Source: Bacteroidia bacterium
GTDB lineage: Bacteria > Bacteroidota > Bacteroidia > Flavobacteriales > Flavobacteriaceae
DNA: 64,000 nt
Direction of reading: 5' to 3'
Assembly: GCA_030428705.1 (NCBI GenBank)
Contig: JAUIDI010000003.1
Coordinates: 496,001 to 560,000 of the forward strand
Shown one piece after another: positions 37,150 through 46,366 of this stretch (within the stretch, counting starts at the first letter, position 1; every line of letters begins with the position of its first letter). The translations under genes were made by a program, and so were the position numbers. The notes under the pieces were generated by a model. That model searched no databases, was not told the origin of the DNA, and saw nothing but the letters and a program-made list of their open reading frames with translations.

Positions 37150-37668
37150 TTACCAATCGGCCAACGAGGCATTAAAAATATCCTGTGTGATTCGTTCGAA
37201 AATCACTTCATGTGCCTCATCCTTTACCGATGATAATTGTGTTGCCGCAGGGTAGTCGTAAAAGAACGAAAATCGTTGGTCAAAATCGGCATCTTCTTTG
37301 GTATTGTTGTAAAACCTCACCTTCACCGCAATCGATAATCTATTTTGGGCCGCAGTCTGTTGTGCGGTTGCACTCATTGGAGAGATGCGATATTCAACAA
37401 TTTCACCCTCATATACAAGATCACCGCCTGAAGCCACCAAGGTCAAACTCGACTGGTCTTGGATCCTGGTTTGAAGTGCCTGGGTAAAATCACGGTCCAT
37501 GCCCGGTTCAAAAATGGATCCCGGACTTTGTGTAGCGTAATTCTGAAAGTAATCGACCCGAAAAGTCTCCGCCGTACCGACATTTCCCCCTGTGAAATTA
37601 TAGGCCCCACACCCATAAATTAAAAGTAAGGGTAATAAAACTAGAATCGACTTTTTGATTTCTTTCAA
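37150..37668 (-). CDS. lptE: LPS assembly lipoprotein LptE
   Basis: The 172-residue protein has a lipoprotein signal (LVLLPLLLIYGCGAYNFTGG) and the LptE alpha/beta sandwich: VDYFQNYATQSPGSIFEPGMDRDFTQALQTRIQDQSSLTL is the helix-strand core of the Bacteroidota family. LptE plugs the LptD barrel in the outer membrane and receives lipopolysaccharide. It stands between a sigma-54 activator and a TPR-like protein. Together with lptC at 3049 and lpxB at 16307, three lipopolysaccharide genes lie in this window but in separate operons. Confidence 0.9.
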   Translation of the reverse strand: MKEIKKSILVLLPLLLIYGCGAYNFTGGNVGTAETFRVDYFQNYATQSPGSIFEPGMDRDFTQALQTRIQDQSSLTLVASGGDLVYEGEIVEYRISPMSATAQQTAAQNRLSIAVKVRFYNNTKEDADFDQRFSFFYDYPAATQLSSVKDEAHEVIFERITQDIFNASLADW

Positions 37669-37693
37669 CGCATTATATATTTAAAAGTTTCGA

Positions 37694-37743
37694 GTTTCCG
37701 GTTTCAAGTTTGAGCTACTAAACGAGCATAAAAAACTGGAAAC
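37694..37743. repeat. REP-like imperfect inverted repeat between the sigma-54 activator gene and lptE
   Basis: GTTTCCGGTT (37694-37703) and AACTGGAAAC (37734-37743) form a 10-bp arm pair with one mismatch. The left half also holds tandem GTTTC-type pentamers (AGTTTCGAGTTTCCGGTTTC). This composition is reminiscent of short intergenic repeats in Flavobacteriaceae, but only one copy is visible here. Confidence 0.35.
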
Positions 37744-37748
37744 TGATT

Positions 37749-39029
37749 CTACAAATCGTATTGTTTGATCTTCCGATATAGCGTCCGTTCAGAAATACCC
37801 AGCTCGGCCGCCGCTGCTTTTCGTTTTCCTCGATTACGTTCCAACGATTTTTTGATGAGCTCTATTTCCTTTTCATGTAAAGATAGGGTTTCCTCTTCTT
37901 CTATTTCCTCGGCAAAATGATACTTGTCTTCCTGCTGTATATGTTGAACAGGGGCTTCCGCAGGTGGGTGGTTCGGCAGTTGAAGCACTTCTGCTGCCAC
38001 TGTGTCCTCCATATTGTCTTCGACAACATTTTCCTTATCGTTGCCGTATATTTTTTGGATCAAGGTCTCGTTTTCTTCCTGGACCTTCTCTGAATTGTCA
38101 TGCTTCAACAGTTCCAAAGTCAGCTTTTTCAAATCATTAAGATCACTTTTCATGTCAAAAAGCACTTTGTACAATATTTCACGCTCGGTGCTAAAGTCTC
38201 CTTCTTTTCTATTGTCGTTAACTACTGCGGGTAGATTCGAACTGTTTGCCGAGGGTAGATAACTGTTCAAAGTAATCGCCGAGATATTTCTACGCTCTTC
38301 CAAAACGGAAATTTGCTCGGCAATATTCCTTAGCTGACGGATGTTTCCGGGCCAGCGATATCGCAATAGCAATTGAATGGCGTCGTCATCCAATCGAAGG
38401 GTCGGCATTTTGTATTTCTGTCCAAAGTCGGAAGCAAATTTTCTGAACAACAAGTGGATATCCTCTTTTCGCTCGCGAAGGGGCGGGATATTAATTTCAA
38501 CGGTACTCAATCGATAATAGAGGTCTTCCCTAAACTTTTCTTTCTTAATGGCTTCGAACATGTTTATGTTCGTGGCGGCGACGATACGTACATCGGTCTT
38601 TTGTACCTGCGAAGACCCTACTTTTAAAAATTCACCGTTTTCCAAAACCCTCAGTAACCGTACTTGGGTGGTCAATGGAAGCTCACCGACTTCGTCCAAA
38701 AAAATGGTTCCTCCATCGGCCACTTCAAAATAACCGCTTCGGGTCTGGGTCGCTCCGGTAAAAGCCCCTTTTTCGTGGCCAAAAAGTTCACTGTCAATCG
38801 TGCCTTCGGGAATTGCCCCACAGTTCACGGCAATATATTTGGCATGCTTTCTGTGCGACAGGGAATGAATTATTTTTGGAATGGATTCTTTACCGACACC
38901 GCTTTCTCCCGTTACCAGTACCGAGATATCGGTCGGGGCCACCTGAATGGCCTTTTCAATGGCACGATTGAGTTTGACATCGTTGCCGATGATTTCAAAA
39001 CGTTGTTTTATTGCCTGTACGTTTTCCAT
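37749..39029 (-). CDS. Sigma-54-dependent transcriptional activator (AAA+, Fis-type)
   Basis: The 426-residue regulator starts almost directly with the AAA+ domain (about residues 10-235): Walker A GESGVGKE, the sigma-54-contacting GAFTGA loop, Walker [13 protein letters not shown], and the [15 protein letters not shown] sensor region. A long variable linker follows, then a C-terminal Fis helix-turn-helix ([24 protein letters not shown]). There is no receiver or GAF sensor domain, so its activity must be controlled by other means. It lies between miaB and lptE in one operon, as in other Flavobacteriia. Its targets are unknown; the groESL promoter at 35770 is a candidate. Confidence 0.93.
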   Translation of the reverse strand: MENVQAIKQRFEIIGNDVKLNRAIEKAIQVAPTDISVLVTGESGVGKESIPKIIHSLSHRKHAKYIAVNCGAIPEGTIDSELFGHEKGAFTGATQTRSGYFEVADGGTIFLDEVGELPLTTQVRLLRVLENGEFLKVGSSQVQKTDVRIVAATNINMFEAIKKEKFREDLYYRLSTVEINIPPLRERKEDIHLLFRKFASDFGQKYKMPTLRLDDDAIQLLLRYRWPGNIRQLRNIAEQISVLEERRNISAITLNSYLPSANSSNLPAVVNDNRKEGDFSTEREILYKVLFDMKSDLNDLKKLTLELLKHDNSEKVQEENETLIQKIYGNDKENVVEDNMEDTVAAEVLQLPNHPPAEAPVQHIQQEDKYHFAEEIEEEETLSLHEKEIELIKKSLERNRGKRKAAAAELGISERTLYRKIKQYDL

Positions 39030-39097
39030 TGATTGTCTTTCACACTTGTAATTGTACCCTTGCCATCAACTGGAAAGGACTTGGGCCAAATTCTTGT

Positions 39098-40543
39098 TTA
39101 ATTATTTTTTGAATACCCTATGGCCTTGCCGATCAACGTGGCAGAGGTACAACTATCCATTCGTACCATTACGAAATCACCTACTTTATAATTTTCTTTG
39201 GGGAAGACCGCTACCGTATTCTGCGAATTGCGGCCCATAAAATGGGCATCCGATTTTTTCGAGACCCCTTCGATGAGCACTTCTTGAATTTGGCCTAGAT
39301 GTTGTTCCGTTCGCTCTTGGCAATGTACCCGTTGCAGGTCGATTATTTCGGCCAACCTTCTTTTTTTGGTTTCGAAAGGTACATCGTCTTTCAGTTTTCT
39401 GGCGGCCATGGTACCTGGTCTTTCGGAATAGGCGAACATGAAACCGTAATCGTATTTAACATATTCCATAAGCGATAGCGTGTCTTGGTGGTCTTCTTCC
39501 GTCTCTGTCGGAAAACCGGCTATCATATCCTGTGAAATCGCACAATCGGGAATGATCTTCTTGATATTGTCGATAAGTTCGAAGTATTCTTCCCTTGTGT
39601 GCAAGCGGTTCATTTCCTTAAGAATGCGATTGCTTCCACTTTGTACAGGCAGGTGAATGTAATTGCAGATGTTCTCATATTTGGCCATGGTATGGATTAC
39701 GTCCAAGGTCATGTCCTGCGGATTCGAAGTCGAAAATCGAATGCGCATTTTGGGTTGTGCCGAAGCTACCATTCCCAATAGGTCGGAGAAATTGATGGCG
39801 GTCGCCTTTTGCATATACGAGGCTTTGACAAAGTCTTTTTTCAATCCCCCGCCGTACCAAAGATAACTGTCGACGTTCTGGCCCAATAACGTAACCTCTT
39901 TAAAACCTTTTTCCCATAGATCGTTTACTTCATCAACGATAGAAAGTGGGTCGCGGCTCCTTTCACGGCCCCGTGTAAAAGGTACGACGCAAAAGGTACA
40001 CATGTTATCACAGCCGCGTGTAATGGTAACGAATGCCGTGACCCCGTTCGAGTTTAACCGTACCGGTGCGACATCGCCATAGGTTTCCTCCTTTGAGAGT
40101 ATAACATTCACGGCGTTTCGACCTTCATCGATTTCTTGTACAAGGTTCGGGAGGTCTTTGTAGGCATCCGGCCCAACGACCATATCGACGATTTTTTCCT
40201 CCTCCAGCAATTGGCTTTTCAACCGTTCCGCCATGCAGCCCAGAACACCGACCTTCATATGGGGGCGTTTTTCTTTTACCGCATTGAATTTTTCAAGGCG
40301 TTTGCGAACGGTCAGCTCTGCTTTCTCCCGTATCGAACATGTATTGACCAATACCAGGTCCGCATCTTCCAGATTGTCGGTCGTATTGAACCCTTCATTG
40401 GCCAATATGGAGGCCACGATTTCACTATCCGAAAAATTCATCTGGCAACCATAGCTTTCAATATAGAGCAAGCGGGCGTTCTTCACATTATCCTTGGTCG
40501 ATAATGCAGTGCCTTGAATAGATTCGTTTAATATCTTCTCCAT
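39098..40543 (-). CDS. miaB: tRNA-2-methylthio-N6-dimethylallyladenosine synthase
   Basis: The 481-residue radical-SAM methylthiotransferase has an N-terminal UPF0004 domain with conserved Cys ([32 protein letters not shown]), the radical-SAM cluster CDNMCTFC preceded by ITRG, and a C-terminal TRAM domain ([26 protein letters not shown]). It adds a methylthio group to i6A37 of tRNAs. It is the first gene of the operon miaB, sigma-54 activator, lptE, TPR-like, secG. Confidence 0.96.
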   Translation of the reverse strand: MEKILNESIQGTALSTKDNVKNARLLYIESYGCQMNFSDSEIVASILANEGFNTTDNLEDADLVLVNTCSIREKAELTVRKRLEKFNAVKEKRPHMKVGVLGCMAERLKSQLLEEEKIVDMVVGPDAYKDLPNLVQEIDEGRNAVNVILSKEETYGDVAPVRLNSNGVTAFVTITRGCDNMCTFCVVPFTRGRERSRDPLSIVDEVNDLWEKGFKEVTLLGQNVDSYLWYGGGLKKDFVKASYMQKATAINFSDLLGMVASAQPKMRIRFSTSNPQDMTLDVIHTMAKYENICNYIHLPVQSGSNRILKEMNRLHTREEYFELIDNIKKIIPDCAISQDMIAGFPTETEEDHQDTLSLMEYVKYDYGFMFAYSERPGTMAARKLKDDVPFETKKRRLAEIIDLQRVHCQERTEQHLGQIQEVLIEGVSKKSDAHFMGRNSQNTVAVFPKENYKVGDFVMVRMDSCTSATLIGKAIGYSKNN

Positions 40544-40576
40544 AAACTACCATTTTCTTGTAATCAAATGGATTGG

Positions 40577-40584
40577 CAAAGATA
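40577..40584 (-). promoter_or_regulatory. Probable -7 element of the miaB operon
   Basis: CAAAGATA on the plus strand reads TATCTTTG on the minus strand, an exact TAnnTTTG match 34 bases before the miaB ATG. A -33 element at standard spacing is not evident. Confidence 0.4.
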
Positions 40585-40674
40585 GCATTATATTCAAAAA
40601 AGTGACATTATGACAGTGTATTTTAGAACTATTTTAGCGTTTATCCTTAACTTTAATAAACTAAATCCTTTGGT

Positions 40675-41403
40675 ATGAATTTTACCGCTGTAAATGAACG
40701 AATACTGGCCAGCAGAAATTTGAATTTTGGGAGCATCTTTGGCCGATCTATCGAACTGTTCAAAAAAGTGTGGCTACAGGGTTTCATCACCTTATTGTTG
40801 ACCTTTGTGACCATTCTACCATTTTATGTGCTATTCTATCTGCCCTTTATCGGGGCGGGAATATCGGATCCTGAAATGATGCGGACAGAAGAGGTTCCGC
40901 CGGCAATACTTATATTGATGATGGTATTGTTTCCTTTTCTTTTAATGGCAGTGATGACCATTGCGTTGGCTTTAAATGCAGCTTTTTTAAGGATATGCAG
41001 ACAAAAAGATCTGAACGAAAATGGTCGTGAAGCGTATTTTTATTACCTAAAAAAGCAGTATTTGGGCAAAAGCCTTGTTCTTTCGTTAATGATGATAGGG
41101 CTTGCTTTTTTGGGTATGTTGGTATGTGGGATCGGGCTTATCTATGTAATCGTGCCTTTGTATATCATACCAGCTTTTTTGGCCTTCGATAAAGAACTGT
41201 CTCCGATCGAGATTGTCAAGGCCAGTTTTTCATTGGGCAACAAGAATTGGTTGGTCGTTTTCGGATTGGCATTTTTGATGGGGCTTTTAGCAGAATTAGG
41301 CATTTTATTGTGTATCATCGGTGTTTTCTTTACCGCAATGCTTGCTAAAATACCTGCCTATTTTATATATAAGGATAGTATAGGGTTCTCTTTTAACGAT
41401 TAA
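40675..41403 (+). CDS. Multi-pass membrane protein, unknown function
   Basis: The 242-residue protein has about six predicted helices, including GFITLLLTFVTILPFYVLFYL, ILILMMVLFPFLLMAVMTIALAL and paired helices near the end. A short soluble N terminus (FGSIFGRSIELFKKVWLQG) resembles proteins of the DUF975/YesL-like glycerophosphoryl-diester-associated membrane group, but I cannot name it. It is divergent from miaB and separated by 219 bases from the next gene. That gap contains no RNA gene or clear promoter that I can see. Confidence 0.75.
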   Translation: MNFTAVNERILASRNLNFGSIFGRSIELFKKVWLQGFITLLLTFVTILPFYVLFYLPFIGAGISDPEMMRTEEVPPAILILMMVLFPFLLMAVMTIALALNAAFLRICRQKDLNENGREAYFYYLKKQYLGKSLVLSLMMIGLAFLGMLVCGIGLIYVIVPLYIIPAFLAFDKELSPIEIVKASFSLGNKNWLVVFGLAFLMGLLAELGILLCIIGVFFTAMLAKIPAYFIYKDSIGFSFND

Positions 41404-41622
41404 CATTTCTTTCGTCGAGTTTTTGCGATTCTTGCGCAACTGTTTTGGTTCGACAACATCTAGAAAGAAAAGACCAAAAAAAATGATTATGAAATGAGTA
41501 TAAACAAATTTAATTTTTTGCATGCCGACCGAAATAATTAAATTTTTTATGCGAAAGCGCAGCGGTTGATATAAGCAGAAAATTTTTGTTTGATTATTTA
41601 CTCAACAAAAATCTTCAAAGAG

Positions 41623-42867
41623 ATGAAAAAGAATTTTTTATTGCTACTGTTTGTAGCTTCATTGGGTTTCTTATCCTGTGAAAAAAACGATGACGACAAA
41701 TATGCCGATTATCTTGTGGCCAGACCCTTAAAGGTCAGTATGACAGAATTCAAGAACGGTGTTGATATAATCGCTCCCAAACCTATAGAAGAGTCCGGTA
41801 AGATTTATGCCTACCAAAACTACATTTTTGTCAATGACAAATACCGTGGCGTACATGTTATTGACAATACGGATCCCAACGATCCAAAAAAGATTTCCTT
41901 TATCAAGATTGCCGGTAATGTCGATATATCGATAAAAGATGATTATCTCTATGCCGATAGCATAACCGATTTGGTCGTACTCGACATATCGGATATCAAC
42001 AACATTACTATCGTAAACCGCTTGGATAATGTATTACGCGACAATATTGTGTGGCCGGCCGAAGCCGATATTTTTGAAAATGGGGATATTGATTATGAGA
42101 ACGAAATCATCGTAGGTTGGGAAACCGTAACCGAACGAAGACTCATTTCTGAATACGAAAAGAATTTTGGACGCGGCGATGTTTTAGCCTTGGCCGAGGC
42201 CGCCAATGATGCATCAGTCGGTCAGGGTGGGTCGTTGGCTCGATTTAAGATTGTCGATGATTTTCTTTATGCCGTTGATAGCCACAATATCAATGTGTTC
42301 AATATAGAAGATTTGGAGAATCCGCAAGATTTGGAGGATGTTTACGCCGGTTTTGACATCGAAACGATTTTTAATCGGGGCCAACATCTGTTTTTAGGCA
42401 GCATGAGGGGTATGTATATATATGATATTTCTTCACCGGCTACACCGACATTTGTTTCAGAATTCCAACATGGCACAGCATGTGATCCGGTCGTGGTCGA
42501 TGGCGATTACGCCTATGTAACGCTTCGGGGCGGTAATTTTTGCGGCGCCACGGAGAGTGGTCTTTTCATCGTTGATATTTCGAATATCAACAGTCCCGAA
42601 TTGAAAATCTCCTACCCTATGGATGGACCTTACGGACTTGGAATCAAAGATGAAAAACTTTTTGTCTGTGACGGTGATTCGGGTCTAAAGGTTTACGATA
42701 AGACCGATGTTGAGAATTTAGTGGCCTTGAACCATTTTGAGAACATCAATACCTTCGACGTAATTCCTCTGGAGAATTCACTTTTAATGGTCGGTGAAGA
42801 CATATTATATCAATATGAGTATTTAGAGAACGATATCTCATTGATGAGTACTTTACAATTAAACTGA
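41623..42867 (+). CDS. LVIVD-repeat beta-propeller lipoprotein
   Basis: I choose the ATG at 41623 (414 residues), because the upstream TTG reading would put 11 residues before a clean lipoprotein signal (LLLLFVASLGFLSCEKN). The mature part consists of repeated strands with the LVIVD-type pattern (GVHVIDNTDPNDPKKISFIKIAG, DLVVLDISDINN, GLFIVDISNINSPEL), which folds as a beta-propeller. It is probably exposed on a membrane surface. The next gene starts four bases after the stop, so the two lipoproteins form an operon. The function is unknown. Confidence 0.85.
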   Translation: MKKNFLLLLFVASLGFLSCEKNDDDKYADYLVARPLKVSMTEFKNGVDIIAPKPIEESGKIYAYQNYIFVNDKYRGVHVIDNTDPNDPKKISFIKIAGNVDISIKDDYLYADSITDLVVLDISDINNITIVNRLDNVLRDNIVWPAEADIFENGDIDYENEIIVGWETVTERRLISEYEKNFGRGDVLALAEAANDASVGQGGSLARFKIVDDFLYAVDSHNINVFNIEDLENPQDLEDVYAGFDIETIFNRGQHLFLGSMRGMYIYDISSPATPTFVSEFQHGTACDPVVVDGDYAYVTLRGGNFCGATESGLFIVDISNINSPELKISYPMDGPYGLGIKDEKLFVCDGDSGLKVYDKTDVENLVALNHFENINTFDVIPLENSLLMVGEDILYQYEYLENDISLMSTLQLN

Positions 42868-42871
42868 TTGA

Positions 42872-43552
42872 ATGCTTGGATTTTCTTTGATCGGTGCCGA
42901 CAAGTTAAGACTTTGGGTAAAATCGATTTTGGTTTTGCCCATTTTGGTAATGTCTTGTGACGATCTTGACGATTCGACAGGTCTTGCGGCTAACGAATAT
43001 TTGATTTTCGGCCACTTTTATGGGGAATGTGGCGGTGAAGGCTGTATCGAGATATTCAAACTTGAACATGGTTCTTTGTTGGAAGATACTCAGGATATAT
43101 ACCCCAATGCCATGGATTTCTATGCTGGAAATTACCTGCCTTTGGATATTGAAACCTTTAATGGGGTAAATGATTTGACAGCTTTTTTTCCGTTAGGGTT
43201 GTTGGGCGAAAATGACAGAATCATTGGAATGCCCGATGCGGGTGATTGGGGCGGACTTTATATCGAATACAACGTTAATGGAACGCGAAGGTTTTGGCTC
43301 ATTGACCAAAAGAAAGATAATGTACCATCATATCTTCATCCTTTCATTGATAAAGTAAATGAAAAGATCCGTTTCATTAATAATAAGGACAGATGTAGTT
43401 TGGTACCGGATCCGGGCAACTGTGAAGCGGCGATACCTAAATACTACTACGATCCAGAAGATGGGGAATGTAAAAAGTTTATCTGGGGTGGCTGTGACGG
43501 TGTGGTTCCGTTCCACACCTTGGAAGACTGTCGGTCATGCTTGTCAGATTGA
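42872..43552 (+). CDS. Lipoprotein with a C-terminal Kunitz/BPTI-like domain
   Basis: The 226-residue protein has a lipoprotein-type signal (VLPILVMSCDD) and an N-terminal domain of a Bacteroidota-specific type (FGHFYGECGGEGCIEIFKLEHG). From about residue 172 there is a six-cysteine domain with the Kunitz arrangement: Cys175, 184, 200, 208, 220 and 223. The diagnostic stretches are YYYDPEDGECKKFIWGGC and FHTLEDC. Spacings of the first four cysteines (8, 15, 7) equal those of BPTI; the last two are one residue shorter. The P1 position after the second Cys is Glu185, so trypsin inhibition is unlikely. A protease-inhibitor or adhesion role outside the cell is possible. Confidence 0.8.
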   Translation: MLGFSLIGADKLRLWVKSILVLPILVMSCDDLDDSTGLAANEYLIFGHFYGECGGEGCIEIFKLEHGSLLEDTQDIYPNAMDFYAGNYLPLDIETFNGVNDLTAFFPLGLLGENDRIIGMPDAGDWGGLYIEYNVNGTRRFWLIDQKKDNVPSYLHPFIDKVNEKIRFINNKDRCSLVPDPGNCEAAIPKYYYDPEDGECKKFIWGGCDGVVPFHTLEDCRSCLSD

Positions 43553-43582
43553 TTGGGCAGCTTTTCAAAATAAATATTTTAT

Positions 43583-43626
43583 GCCTTGCGACCATGGTTT
43601 TAATACCATTTAAAGCAAGGCTTTTT
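43583..43626 (+). terminator. Two-tier hairpin terminator after the Kunitz lipoprotein gene
   Basis: An outer stem GCCTTGC / GCAAGGC encloses an inner stem ATGGT / ACCAT and is followed by TTTTT. It starts 31 bases after the stop codon. Confidence 0.75.
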
Positions 43627-43627
43627 C

Positions 43628-43648
43628 ATACCTTATATATTAAGGTAT
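43628..43648. repeat. Perfect 8-bp inverted repeat upstream of topA
   Basis: ATACCTTA and TAAGGTAT flank a TATAT centre, directly after the upstream terminator and 24 bases before the topA -7 box. It could be an operator or a second hairpin. There is no direct evidence for either. Confidence 0.4.
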
Positions 43649-43671
43649 AGACCCATATTAAAATTTTCGTA

Positions 43672-43679
43672 TACATTTG
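43672..43679 (+). promoter_or_regulatory. Probable -7 element TACATTTG of topA
   Basis: An exact TAnnTTTG match lies 19 bases before the topA ATG, giving a leader of about 16 bases. No -33 TTG is seen at standard spacing; the region there is occupied by the inverted repeat. Confidence 0.4.
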
Positions 43680-43698
43680 TTCCCTCAAAAACCGATGA

Positions 43699-46176
43699 AT
43701 GGCCAAGAATTTAGTGATAGTAGAGTCACCTGCAAAGGCAAAGACGATTGAAAAGTTTTTAGGAAAAGATTATAAGGTAGAGTCCAGTTTTGGGCATATA
43801 GCCGATTTGCCCTCTAAAGAACTGGGCGTCGACGTTGATAATAATTTTGAACCGAAATACATTGTCGATAACGAGAAGAAGGCTTTGGTGAAAAAGCTCA
43901 AGGATCTGGCAAAGAAGGCCGAGACCATTTGGTTGGCAAGTGATGAAGATCGAGAAGGAGAGGCTATTTCATGGCATTTGGCCGAAACCTTGGATCTTGA
44001 TAAAAAAAAGACAAAAAGAATCGTTTTCAACTCGATTACCAAATCGGCGATACAAAAAGCGATAGACAATCCACGTGATATAAACTATGACCTTGTCAAC
44101 GCGCAGCAGGCACGCAGGGTATTAGATCGTTTAGTGGGGTATCAGCTGTCCCCTGTTCTTTGGAAGAAAATAAAACCGGGCCTGTCCGCAGGAAGGGTAC
44201 AGTCGGTCGCGGTACGGTTGATTGTAGAGCGCGAAAGGGAAATCGAAGCATTTACGCCGGAAGCCTCCTTCAGGATTTCGGCAGAGTTCAAAACGAATGA
44301 CGGTGGGGTGTTCACCGCAAAACTATATAAGACATTTTCCTCCAAGAGTGAAGCGGAAGCTTTTCTGAAACAGAATATAGGAGCCGACTTTACGGTTGCC
44401 GACCTTGATAAAAAACCGGCAAAAAAATCACCTTCGGCACCCTTTACAACCTCTACCTTACAACAGGAAGCCTCACGAAAACTCTATTTTTCAGTTGGCA
44501 GGACCATGCAGGTTGCACAACGTTTATATGAAGCGGGTTTGATTACCTATATGAGAACCGATAGTGTGAACTTGTCGGGCGAAGCGATCAATGCCGCCAA
44601 AGAGGCCATAGTATCCAACTATGGAGAAGATTATAGTACGGTACGTAATTTCAAGGGTAAATCGAAAGGGGCCCAAGAAGCACATGAGGCTATCAGGCCG
44701 ACCAACATCAACAATCAATCCCCATCGTTGGAACGGGATCAAGCCAAGTTGTACGAATTGATATGGAAACGTACCATCGCTTCCCAAATGAGCGATGCCC
44801 AATTGGAACGTACCAATGTAAGAATCAAAACGAATACACATTCGGACGAGTTTACCGCCAATGGTGAGGTAATCAAGTTCGATGGATTTTTAAAAGTATA
44901 TATGGAAGGCCTTGATGATGAAGACAAGGCAGAAGAGCAGGAAGGCATGTTGCCAGCCATGAAAATAGACGACGTCTTGACCAACAACTACATCAGCGCG
45001 ACGGAACGTTTTTCAAGACCGCCATATCGGTTTACGGAAGCATCCCTTGTCAAAAAGCTTGAAGAATTGGGCATTGGAAGACCCTCTACCTATGCGCCTA
45101 CCATTTCCACTATTCTCAATAGAGGCTATGTAGAGAAAGGCACAGTCGAGGGCACTGAACGAAAGTATACCCAATTATTGTTGAAATCGAACGAGATCAA
45201 GGAAAAAACCTTGACCGAAATGGTCGGTTCAGACAAGGGAAAAATGGTGCCCACGGATATCGGTATGATCGTAAATGATTTTTTGGTGAGTCATTTTGCC
45301 AATATTCTCGACTACAACTTCACGGCCAAGGTGGAAGAGGATTTTGATGAAATTGCGGAAGGCAATGAAGATTGGCAGAAGGTGATGAAAGAGTTTTATA
45401 AGGACTTTCGCCCTAATGTTTTGGATGTTGAGGAAAATGCCGATCGTGCAAGTGGCGAACGTGTTCTAGGTGAGGATCCGAAAACCGGGCGACAGGTTTC
45501 GGTACGTTTGGGCAGGTTCGGCCCGATGGTTCAGGTCGGTACGGTCGACGATGAAGAAAAACCTTTGTTTGCAAGTCTTCTGCCCGACCAGTCGTTGAAT
45601 ACGATTACCTTCGAAGAAGCCATGGAACTCTTTAAACTCCCCCGTGATCTTGGGGTTTATGAAGGGGAAGAAATAGCGGCTAATGTAGGTCGTTTCGGGC
45701 CTTATGTGCGACACGGAAAGAAATTTGTTTCGCTGCCAAAAGGTGAGAATGCCATGGAGGTCACTTTGGAAAGGGCCATAGAACTGATTAAGGAAAAGCA
45801 GAAAGCTGACGCACCCATTGCCGCATATGAAGGTAAAGATGTGGTCAAGGGAGTTGGTCGCTTCGGGCCCTTCATTAAATGGGATGGCATGTTCATCAAT
45901 GTGAACAAGAAATATGATTTTGATAATCTCTCGCAAGCCGATATTGAAGAACTCATCGAGACCAAAAAACAAAAGGAAATCGAAAAAGTCGTTCAAGACT
46001 GGCCTGAAGAAGGTATTCGCATTGAAAAAGCCAGATGGGGCAGGCATAACATTTTGAAAGGCAGGGTCAAAGTAGAGCTTGCCAAAACGGTCGATGCATC
46101 AAAGATGACCCTAGAAGAAGCCAAGGCCCTATTGGAAAAGAAAGCACCCAAGAAAAAGGCCAAGACGAAGAAGTAA
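43699..46176 (+). CDS. topA: DNA topoisomerase I
   Basis: The 825-residue type IA topoisomerase has an N-terminal Toprim domain (LVIVESPAKAKTIEKFLG, with DEDREGEAI acidic cluster), and the active-site Tyr in LITYMRTDSVNLSG. The C terminus carries Toprim-C repeats of the GRFGPYV/GRFGPFI type and ends in a Lys-rich tail (KKAPKKKAKTKK). Zinc-ribbon repeats of the enterobacterial enzyme are absent and replaced by these repeats, as in other Bacteroidota. It relaxes negatively supercoiled DNA. A terminator lies 59 bases after the stop. Confidence 0.97.
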   Translation: MAKNLVIVESPAKAKTIEKFLGKDYKVESSFGHIADLPSKELGVDVDNNFEPKYIVDNEKKALVKKLKDLAKKAETIWLASDEDREGEAISWHLAETLDLDKKKTKRIVFNSITKSAIQKAIDNPRDINYDLVNAQQARRVLDRLVGYQLSPVLWKKIKPGLSAGRVQSVAVRLIVEREREIEAFTPEASFRISAEFKTNDGGVFTAKLYKTFSSKSEAEAFLKQNIGADFTVADLDKKPAKKSPSAPFTTSTLQQEASRKLYFSVGRTMQVAQRLYEAGLITYMRTDSVNLSGEAINAAKEAIVSNYGEDYSTVRNFKGKSKGAQEAHEAIRPTNINNQSPSLERDQAKLYELIWKRTIASQMSDAQLERTNVRIKTNTHSDEFTANGEVIKFDGFLKVYMEGLDDEDKAEEQEGMLPAMKIDDVLTNNYISATERFSRPPYRFTEASLVKKLEELGIGRPSTYAPTISTILNRGYVEKGTVEGTERKYTQLLLKSNEIKEKTLTEMVGSDKGKMVPTDIGMIVNDFLVSHFANILDYNFTAKVEEDFDEIAEGNEDWQKVMKEFYKDFRPNVLDVEENADRASGERVLGEDPKTGRQVSVRLGRFGPMVQVGTVDDEEKPLFASLLPDQSLNTITFEEAMELFKLPRDLGVYEGEEIAANVGRFGPYVRHGKKFVSLPKGENAMEVTLERAIELIKEKQKADAPIAAYEGKDVVKGVGRFGPFIKWDGMFINVNKKYDFDNLSQADIEELIETKKQKEIEKVVQDWPEEGIRIEKARWGRHNILKGRVKVELAKTVDASKMTLEEAKALLEKKAPKKKAKTKK

Positions 46177-46234
46177 CCTGCCTTTTATAAATTCGTGCGG
46201 CCATGGGCAATGGCAGCTTACCGAATAATGGATA

Positions 46235-46263
46235 ATCGACCCCGGTCGATTTCTCTTTTTTTG
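46235..46263 (+). terminator. Rho-independent terminator of topA
   Basis: A 6-bp GC-containing stem (ATCGAC / GTCGAT) with a CCCG tetraloop is followed by TTCTCTTTTTTT on the plus strand. Confidence 0.7.
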
Positions 46264-46308
46264 TTGAAATAGTTGTTGACAGTTTGAAAGAATCGAGGGC
46301 GATTTCCA

Positions 46309-46339
46309 TTGCTCCATATGCCTTAACCCAATAACTTTG
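46309..46339 (+). promoter_or_regulatory. Two-element promoter of the arginase-like gene (TTG-N20-TAACTTTG)
   Basis: TTG at 46309-46311 and TAACTTTG at 46332-46339 are separated by 20 bases, matching the Flavobacterium-type arrangement TTG-N17-23-TAnnTTTG. It is the best complete housekeeping promoter in the window. The leader would be about 24 bases. Confidence 0.55.
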
Positions 46340-46366
46340 TAACCAAGAACCCGACAACCATATTTT

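Noticed and set aside
41404-41622. 219-base AT-rich gap before the LVIVD lipoprotein as a possible small-RNA locus
   Set aside because: No stable hairpin with a T tract and no exact promoter box could be found, so an RNA gene cannot be supported.
45466-46047. Minus-strand open frame of 193 codons
   Set aside because: It is antisense to the C-terminal part of topA, without recognisable motifs.
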